Assembly (NCBI GenBank): GCA_027335515.1
Contig: DAHWHT010000323.1
Coordinates: forward strand, 1 to 13,292
Direction of reading: 5' to 3'
Source of the DNA: Clostridia bacterium
Lineage (GTDB): Bacteria; Bacillota_E; RBS10-35; JAJYVN01
Length of the DNA stretch: 13,292 nucleotides
The stretch's first letter is position 1. Each line of letters begins with the position of its first letter. Positions 8,645-13,292 of this stretch are shown piece after piece. The notes under the pieces are model-generated. The model was not told the origin of the DNA. It was given only the letters and a program-made list of their open reading frames with translations, and did no database searches. The position numbers and the translations under genes are program-made.

Positions 8645-9388
8645 ATGTCGGAGGCCGTTTGCCTGCGAGACGTGCGCAAGCACTACGGATCGGGTCCGGG
8701 CCGGGCCGAGGCCCTGCGGGGCGTCAGCCTGGAGATCGACGCCGGCTCGTACGTCTCGGTGGTGGGGACCTCCGGGTCGGGCAAGTCCACCCTGATGAAT
8801 ATCCTGGGACTCCTGGACCGGCCGAGCTCGGGCGACTACTTCCTGCACGGCCGCAACGTGACGGCCCTGGGCGGCGCGAAGAGCGCGGCCGAGCGCAACC
8901 TCGGCGTCGGCTTTGTGTTCCAGGCCTTCCACCTGCTGCCCCATCTGCGCCTGATCGACAACGTCGCCCTACCGCTGTCCTACCGCGGCGTGCCGGCCGC
9001 CAGTCGCCGCCGCCGCGCCCTTGCCGCCATGGAGTCCGTGTGTATCGCCGACCTGGCGCACCGCCGGCCCACCCAGGTCTCCGGCGGGCAGCAGCAGCGT
9101 GCCGCCATCGCGCGGGCGCTGGTCGGCGAGCCTCGAATCATCCTGGCCGACGAGCCGACCGGCGCCCTGGACACCCGCACCGGCGCGGCCATCCTCCAGA
9201 TCTTCCAGGCGCTGCACCGGCAGGGTCAGACCATCATCCAGGTGACCCACGATCCGGGGGTGGCGCAGCACGCGCAACGGATCATTACCCTGCGCGACGG
9301 ACGCGTCGCATCCGACCGTGTCGTCGCAAAGCCCCTGGACGCCCAGGAGCGCCTCGCCACCGCCTTGCAGGAGGGGGATCTGCCATGA
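8645..9388 (+). CDS. ABC transporter ATPase, MacB/LolD type (operon 2)
   Basis: Predicted 247 residues, complete: Walker [10 protein letters not shown] 41-49, Q-loop Q93, signature VSGGQQQ 145-151, Walker B IILADE 165-170, D-loop ALD 174-176, switch H202. It parallels ATPase 1 through [29 protein letters not shown] and the Walker B region, marking the two as paralogues. Start: the ATG at 8645 has GGGGGGTG four bases upstream and begins at the normal place before [11 protein letters not shown]; an in-frame ATG at 8621 would add eight residues and looks less likely. Its stop overlaps the adaptor ATG by four bases (ATGA). Known: such ATPases drive FtsX-like permeases in MacAB, YknXYZ and Lol systems. 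It lacks the start problem seen in ATPase 1. Confidence 0.95.
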   Translation: MSEAVCLRDVRKHYGSGPGRAEALRGVSLEIDAGSYVSVVGTSGSGKSTLMNILGLLDRPSSGDYFLHGRNVTALGGAKSAAERNLGVGFVFQAFHLLPHLRLIDNVALPLSYRGVPAASRRRRALAAMESVCIADLAHRRPTQVSGGQQQRAAIARALVGEPRIILADEPTGALDTRTGAAILQIFQALHRQGQTIIQVTHDPGVAQHAQRIITLRDGRVASDRVVAKPLDAQERLATALQEGDLP

Positions 9389-11058
9389 CCTGGCTGCGCC
9401 GTGCCACCGCCGCCGCCGCCGTCCTTGCCGCCGCCGCCGGCACCGTCTGGGCGGCTCACACCTGGCTGCACCGCAACGCCGGCGCACAGGAGGCACTCTA
9501 CGCCACCGCCACGGCGCGCACGGGAAGCATCATCGCCGAAGTGTCCGGCTCGGCGACCCTCCAACCGCTGCACGCGGCCAGCCTGACGTCGCCGGCGGCC
9601 GGCACCGTCACCGCGGTCGATGTGCGCCAGGGCCAAACGGTGTCCAGCCACCAGGTGCTGGCCACCATCTCCGACCCGCAACTGGCCCAGAAGATCGTGC
9701 AGGCACACCTCAAGGTGCACGCCGACCTGCAGACCCTGGCGGCAGCCACCGGCGAAACCACGGCCCAGGCGGCGTCGGTGAATCCCTCGGCCGGGATCCA
9801 CGTGCGCGCCCCGCAGTCGGGGCTGGTCACCGCCGTCACAACGTCCCAGGGGGCCCAGGTCACGGCGGGGCAGTCGTTGGCCACGATCGTCGACCGCAAC
9901 GGCGTGGTCGCAAAGGTGAACCTGGTCGCCTACGATCAGGCGCGCGCCGCCCTCGGGACGGCCGTGCGCATCCGCTTCCACGGCTTTGCCGGCTGGGTCG
10001 GCGGCACGCTGACGCACGTGGCGGCCCAGGGGGTGCCGTCCAGCGGCGGCGGCACGGAGGTCTACCCGGCCCAGGTGACCATGCGCAACCCGGGCCTGCT
10101 GCGTCCCGGCGACAAGGGCGAGGCGCAGCTGCGCCAGGGGGCCCTGTGGCTCACCGTCCCCGGTACGGCGGACATCACCGGCTACGCCCACGAGGCGACG
10201 GTACGCAGCCCCATCTCGGCCACGGCGCAGTCCGTGCGCGCCACGGTCGACTCGCCGGTGCGCAGCGGCCAGACGCTCTTTGTCCTGGGGGGCGGCACGG
10301 CGGCCGCGACGATCACCGCCGATGAACTCACCCTGCAACAGGACGAGGCCTCCCTGAGCGCCCTGCAGCAACAGCAGGCCGACCTCGTCGTGCGCGCCCC
10401 GCTTTCCGGGATCGTTTCATCCGTCGCGGTGGCACCCGGCGCGACGGTTGCCTCGGGCGCCTCCATCGCCAAGGTCTATTCCCCCACGACCATGTCCCTG
10501 ACACTGGCCGTGAGTGAGTTGCAGATCAGCCACGTCCACAAGGGCCAGAGCGTGCGCATCACCACCCCCGGCATCTCTGGAAAGTCCTTTGCGGGGTCGG
10601 TGGTGGCCGTGAACACCGTCGGCAGTTCAAGCGGCGGCCTTGCCACCTTCGATGTGTCGGTGCTGGTCGACGGACGCGGAACCCTGCTGCCGGGGATGAC
10701 CGCCAACGCCCAGATCGTTACGGCCAAGGCGGCCAACGCCCTGCTCGTGCCGGTGGAGGCCGTGATCCAGCAGTCCTCGGGCGCCGAGGTCGAGGTCCTC
10801 TCGGGAGGGGTCGTGACCGCGCGCCAGGTGCGGGTCGGACTCGTGAACTCGACGCAGGCACAGATCGTCTCCGGTCTGCGCGCCGGGGAAACGGTGGTGA
10901 CCGGCGCGGCCAACGGGACCATGGCCAACGCGGTCAAGGCCAGCCTGTCCGTCCACCGGGGAAAGCCGGGCCAGGGCCATGCGCCCAGCAAGGGCGGGGG
11001 GCCGGGCGGGGGCCCGCCCGCCGGCGGGCCTGGAGCCCCCGCCGCACCGGCCGGTTAG
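9385..11058 (+). CDS. Membrane-fusion adaptor (MacA/HlyD family) with two lipoyl/barrel modules (operon 2)
   Basis: Predicted 557 residues with an alanine-rich membrane anchor at 7-24, encoded partly by GCC repeats. The layout mirrors the operon 1 adaptor. Module A has lipoyl halves near 43-98 and 136-170, with VRAPQSG at 140-146, and a barrel near 171-250. Module B has lipoyl halves near 256-302 and 332-367, with VRAPLSG at 336-342, and a barrel near 368-446. A membrane-proximal domain follows (450-507), then a G/P/A-rich tail (about 524-557). Shared wording with adaptor 1 includes VSELQI.HVHKGQSV/VHIGQSV and LLPGMTA/LLKPGMTA. Start: ATG 9385, with GGAGGGGG seven bases upstream and a 4-base overlap with the ATPase stop. 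The last codons contain dense G-runs (10992-11012) and a perfect 8-bp hairpin (11011-11030). Confidence 0.93.
   Translation: MTWLRRATAAAAVLAAAAGTVWAAHTWLHRNAGAQEALYATATARTGSIIAEVSGSATLQPLHAASLTSPAAGTVTAVDVRQGQTVSSHQVLATISDPQLAQKIVQAHLKVHADLQTLAAATGETTAQAASVNPSAGIHVRAPQSGLVTAVTTSQGAQVTAGQSLATIVDRNGVVAKVNLVAYDQARAALGTAVRIRFHGFAGWVGGTLTHVAAQGVPSSGGGTEVYPAQVTMRNPGLLRPGDKGEAQLRQGALWLTVPGTADITGYAHEATVRSPISATAQSVRATVDSPVRSGQTLFVLGGGTAAATITADELTLQQDEASLSALQQQQADLVVRAPLSGIVSSVAVAPGATVASGASIAKVYSPTTMSLTLAVSELQISHVHKGQSVRITTPGISGKSFAGSVVAVNTVGSSSGGLATFDVSVLVDGRGTLLPGMTANAQIVTAKAANALLVPVEAVIQQSSGAEVEVLSGGVVTARQVRVGLVNSTQAQIVSGLRAGETVVTGAANGTMANAVKASLSVHRGKPGQGHAPSKGGGPGGGPPAGGPGAPAAPAG
10992..11030 (+). 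other. G-run cluster and GC hairpin at the end of adaptor 2
   Basis: G-runs at 10992-10994, 10996-11001, 11004-11006 and 11008-11012 have one- or two-base gaps, a four-strand motif on the coding strand. Overlapping it, GGCCCGCC (11011-11018) pairs perfectly with GGCGGGCC (11023-11030). It lies just before the adaptor stop and ahead of the 94-base gap to the permease, so it could modulate read-through; that is inference. Confidence 0.5.
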
Positions 11059-11827
11059 CCAGACCCGCAGGCGCCGGGTTCGGCAGCACCAGGGCAGGCG
11101 CGGGACCGCCGCAGTACCAGGGCCCGACAGGACGGGAAGGGAGGGTGGTCCCGTGGAGCGCACCGCGGCGTCGGCACCGCACACCCAAACGGCGGGCGCG
11201 GCCCCCATCCGCCTGGTCGGCCGCGTCTGGTCGGGACTGGAGATGGCCGCCGGCGGCGTCCTGGCCGGCGGGGTGCGATCCCTGCTCACCGTCCTGGGTG
11301 TGGCCGTCGCCGTCGCCTCCGTGGTCAGCCTGCTCGGGGTCGGCGAGGGCGCCAAGGTGGCCGTGGCCGCCCAGTTCGAGGGATTGGGAACCAACGTCAT
11401 CACCGTGGAAAGCAACACGCCCTTCGCCCCCATCCACGCCAGCCTCGCCCAGGAACTGGTCCAGCGTGTACCCGGGATCGCCGCGGCGGTGCCCGTGATC
11501 GGGGTCCAAAAGAAGGTGACCTGGCGGACCACCGCCAGCGGGTCCAGCCCGACCGTGCTCGGGGTGACCCCGGCCCTGACGGCGGTCCACCCGCTGCACG
11601 TGCAGTTGGGCAGCTTCCTGTCGGCGATGGAGCAGGCCGACGCGCTCCACGTGGCGGTCGTCGGGTCGACGGCGGCCGAGAACCTGTTTGGGGCCGTCAA
11701 TCCCCTCGGCCAGGACCTGTATATCGGGCGGACGCGCTTCCGGGTGATCGGGGTCCTCGCCGCCGGCCGGGGAAGCGTCCTTGGCGGCGGCGGGGTGCCG
11801 GCCGTCGGCACCACGAGCGGCTCCTCC

Positions 11828-11869
11828 TCCAGTGCGGCCGCCGCGTCCAGTGCGTCCGCCGCGTCCAGT
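11828..11869 (+). repeat. 18-bp in-frame tandem repeat in permease 2
   Basis: Unit TCCAGTGCGGCCGCCGCG at 11828-11845 is repeated with one change at 11846-11863, followed by a partial copy TCCAGT (11864-11869). It encodes S/A-rich hexapeptides (SSAAAA, SSASAA) in the low-complexity insertion. Copy-number change would keep the frame. Confidence 0.8.
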
Positions 11870-12080
11870 TCCGGTCAGACGGTGGGGATGGGCCGTGGAC
11901 TCTCGGACGCCGTGCTGATCCCGCAAAGTACGGCCGAGTTGCTTACCGGATCGCGCGAGGTCAGCGCCATCTGGCTGAAGGCCACCAGCCGCGCCAGCGT
12001 CAGCCCGGCGGTGCTGCAGATCCAGCGGGTGCTCGCCCTGCAGTTCGATCTCGCGCGCTCCAGCGCCGGCAGGGGGCAGC

Positions 12081-12122
12081 GTGGGCCCGGGGGTGGGCCC
12101 GGGGGTCCCCCCGGGGGGGGGG
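12081..12122 (+). repeat. 12-bp G/C tandem repeat ending in a ten-G homopolymer
   Basis: GTGGGCCCGGGG occurs at 12081-12092 and exactly again at 12093-12104. A degenerate third copy, GTCCCCCCGGGG (12105-12116), runs into ten consecutive Gs (12113-12122). The tract is also strongly self-complementary. It is where the permease 2 frame breaks. Confidence 0.85.
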
Positions 12123-12611
12123 CCGCACGGTTCCCTGCTGCTGCCCGGCCATCCGGGCGGCGGAAAGCAGGCCGTGTCCGTCCAGAGCCTCAACGCCCTC
12201 GTGCGCCGGGCCTCGGCGGCCGACCGCACCCTTTCGCTGATGTTGGCGGCGGTCGCCGCGGTCTCCCTGGTGGTCGGCGGCATCGGCGTCATGAACATCA
12301 TGCTGGTGGCGGTGCGAGAGCGCACCGTCGAGATCGGGTTGCGCAAGGCCCTTGGGGCGCTGCAGGTCGAAATCGTCTACCAGTTCCTGCTGGAGGCGAT
12401 GCTGCTGTGTGCCCTGGGCGGGCTCCTCGGTTGGCTCGGCGGCTACGCGGGGATGCGGTTGCTGCACGAGGCGGGGGTCGCGGCCGTCCCCCTGCCGGGC
12501 GCCCTGCCGCTCGCCCTGGGCGCGTCGACGGCGGTAGCACTGATCTTCGGCTCCTATCCCGCCTACCTGGCCTCCGAACTGGAACCGGTCGAGGCGTTGC
12601 GCCGGCCCTGA

Positions 12612-12881
12612 GCCGCGACCTCGGCCGGGACCCTTGAGGCGGAGGCCGGACCATCCCCCGGGCGGGGCCCTGGCCGCGCCCGATGCGGCAGCCCTCGATC
12701 CTCCCGGCACCGGGACCGAAAGGCCGGGACCACAGACCGGTCCACATCCCGGACATGGTCGATGACGGTCAACCACGACAAGCATGTGGGGCACGGCCGT
12801 CGCATCGGCAGTCCCCAACCATCCCGGAACGGTTCCGGCAACGGTTCCCAAGGTCTTTGGGGCGCAGGTCCGGGGGGCGTC
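12612..12881. other. Noncoding stretch after efflux operon 2
   Basis: No supported gene in about 270 bases. It holds several inverted repeats. CGGGCG/CGCCCG (12659-12664 with 12677-12682) and TCCCGGC/GCCGGGA (12702-12708 with 12723-12729) are possible weak terminators for operon 2. A 15-bp palindrome is listed separately. The open frames in this stretch have no recognisable content. Confidence 0.45.
12824..12848. repeat. 15-bp palindrome with an extra half-site
   Basis: CCGGAAC-G-GTTCCGG (12824-12838) is a perfect inverted repeat around one base. AACGGTTCC recurs 12 bases downstream (12828-12836 and 12840-12848). The arrangement looks like a protein-binding dyad plus a third half-site. It lies between efflux operon 2 and the 3' end of the hicA remnant; function unknown. 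Confidence 0.55.
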
Positions 12882-13046
12882 TCACAGGAGCGCATGGAAC
12901 TGTTCCACCGTCAGATCCGCCTGGCGCACGATGCTGCGGAGCATGAATGGCGCCAGAATCTCTCCCGCATGCAGCGGCACCGTTACCCGTTGCCCCTTGG
13001 GACCGACCAGAAGGTGGTGGCCACCATTGACGCGATCTAAGCCGAA
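12882..13046 (-). pseudogene. hicA: HicA-family toxin remnant, 5' end missing
   Basis: The reverse strand encodes about 54 residues ending at a TGA (12882-12884) that match the HicA mRNA interferase pattern. They include the catalytic-histidine region FGLDRVNGGHHLLVGPKG, the strand RVTVPLHAG, and the helix LRSIVRQADLTVEQFHALL. Known: HicA is a small double-stranded-RNA-binding-fold ribonuclease (about 60-85 residues) neutralised by HicB, and the histidine in GSHH is catalytic. Oddity: homology starts abruptly at the phenylalanine near 13046, lacking about 20 N-terminal residues. The frame stays open to a TAA at 13164-13166 but has no ATG, GTG or TTG before the core. No hicB is seen on either side. 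The break lies next to the transposase gene, so insertion-linked truncation is the simplest reading. Confidence 0.75.
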
Positions 13047-13052
13047 GTTACG

Positions 13053-13077
13053 CCGGCAAAAACGGTTGTTTTGCCGG
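13053..13077. repeat. 9-bp inverted repeat at the hicA/insertion-element junction
   Basis: CCGGCAAAA (13053-13061) pairs perfectly with TTTTGCCGG (13069-13077) across a 7-base loop. It begins seven bases outside the last HicA-like codon. It could be a subterminal structure of the insertion element or a terminator; the element end itself cannot be fixed without its other end. Confidence 0.5.
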
Positions 13078-13141
13078 TCGTTGCGCCATTTCTTGGCCCT
13101 GCACTCCCGGTAAGTGTAGACAGTAAAAGTGGGAAGTTCCC

Positions 13142-13170
13142 TGGACGCGGCCCCGACGAAGTGTTACCAT
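13142..13170 (+). promoter_or_regulatory. Candidate promoter of the transposase gene, implying a leaderless mRNA
   Basis: TGGACG (13142-13147; four of six -35 matches) and TACCAT (13165-13170) are exactly 17 bases apart. The -10 has an upstream TG (TGTTACCAT). The expected start point, six or seven bases on, coincides with the ATG at 13177, and no ribosome binding site precedes that ATG. Confidence 0.4.
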
Positions 13171-13176
13171 TCCCTC

Positions 13177-13292
13177 ATGGCAAGTAAGCGTGGCTCCGTC
13201 TACGTCGCGGAGATCAAAACGCGCTACAAGGAAAAGGTCTACACCAGCTACCTCCTGCGCCGCACCTATCGCGAGGACGGCAAGGTCAAGCA
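13177..13292 (+). CDS. Transposase, N-terminal fragment (probably IS1634/IS4 type; runs off right edge)
   Basis: 38 codons are visible. The segment YTSYLLRRTYREDGKVK is typical of the N terminus of DDE transposases of the IS1634/IS4 group, where a YREGGKVK-like stretch precedes the conserved T-L-N-L-S region; the latter would fall just past the window. The catalytic domain is not visible, so the family is tentative. Codon use is less GC-biased and more lysine-rich than the neighbours, in line with a mobile gene. The left end of the element should lie between about 13040 and 13140, next to the truncated hicA. Confidence 0.75.
   Translation, partial: MASKRGSVYVAEIKTRYKEKVYTSYLLRRTYREDGKVK

Larger units (their letters stand above)
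11153..12611 (+). pseudogene. ABC efflux permease, MacB/FtsX-like (operon 2), frameshifted at a G10 run
   Basis: The N-terminal part reads from a GTG at 11153, preceded by purine-rich GGGAAGGGAGGGTGG (11134-11148), through the first helix (about 41-62) and the extracellular MacB-like domain to about residue 321. There the frame breaks in a G/C-rich tract ending in ten Gs (12113-12122). The C-terminal part continues in another frame to the TGA at 12609-12611 with the complete FtsX block: VGGIGVMNIMLVAVRERTV, GLRKALGA and final SELEPVEALRRP. Removing one G joins the halves into a 485-residue protein that parallels permease 1 throughout. As given, the first frame runs on to 12637 as R/G/P-rich nonsense without membrane helices. 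Causes could be sequencing or assembly error in the homopolymer, a true mutation, or phase variation. Residues about 205-245 are an S/A-rich insertion with an 18-bp repeat. Confidence 0.9.

Noticed and set aside
6553..9384. A frame on the plus strand open for about 2.8 kb ahead of the adaptor 2 start.
   Set aside because: It runs antisense to the SLH/GH18 gene and then through ATPase 2 in the wrong frame. It has arginine/glycine/proline-rich composition without motifs, as expected from rare stop codons in GC-rich DNA. Only the part from 9385 is a gene.
11153..12637. Permease 2 taken as an intact protein ending at 12637.
   Set aside because: After about residue 321 the frame gives arginine/glycine/proline-rich nonsense without membrane helices, while the conserved FtsX block continues in another frame.
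13079..13166. Extending the HicA frame upstream to the TAA at 13164-13166 as a longer toxin.
   Set aside because: There is no start codon in that extension and its sequence does not resemble the HicA N terminus; it probably belongs to the insertion element.

Overview
The window is very GC-rich, with gene overlaps of 1 to 13 bases, purine-rich ribosome binding sites and several GTG or TTG starts. An S-layer-homology (SLH) domain protein, MacAB/YknXYZ-type efflux operons without an outer-membrane channel, mercuric reductase and a HicA-type toxin remnant point to a Gram-positive (monoderm) bacterium. A high-GC Firmicute of the Sulfobacillus, Thermaerobacter or Symbiobacterium kind fits best. That assignment is inference; there is no rRNA or other marker gene here.

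Left region (1-2460). The 5' part of a mercuric reductase with an N-terminal heavy-metal-binding domain runs off the left edge on the minus strand. Divergent from it is a two-gene plus-strand unit, a HAD-family hydrolase and an aldo/keto reductase that overlap by one base (TGATG). A perfect 13-bp inverted repeat at 2420-2460 closes this unit and faces the converging efflux operon.

Centre (2461-12611). Two paralogous ABC efflux operons point away from each other, each in the order ATPase, membrane-fusion adaptor, MacB/FtsX-like permease. Operon 1 is on the minus strand (6.2 kb down to 2.5 kb) and operon 2 on the plus strand (8.6 kb to 12.6 kb). Between them, on the minus strand, lies a secreted protein with three SLH repeats and a GH18/YaaH-like glycoside hydrolase domain. 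Both adaptors look internally duplicated (two lipoyl plus beta-barrel modules), and both permeases carry a low-complexity insertion at the same place. A reasonable reading is an envelope export locus paired with an S-layer-anchored wall hydrolase. Operon 1 has an 11-bp-periodic triple direct repeat next to its start, as expected for an OmpR/PhoB-type response regulator. Two reading-frame anomalies stand out: the operon 2 permease is broken at a run of ten Gs, and the operon 1 ATPase has no in-frame ATG or GTG start.

Right region (12612-13292). About 270 bases of noncoding sequence with several inverted repeats come first. Then comes a 5'-truncated hicA-like toxin remnant on the minus strand with no visible hicB. 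The window ends in the start of a transposase gene on the plus strand. The insertion probably removed the hicA 5' end.
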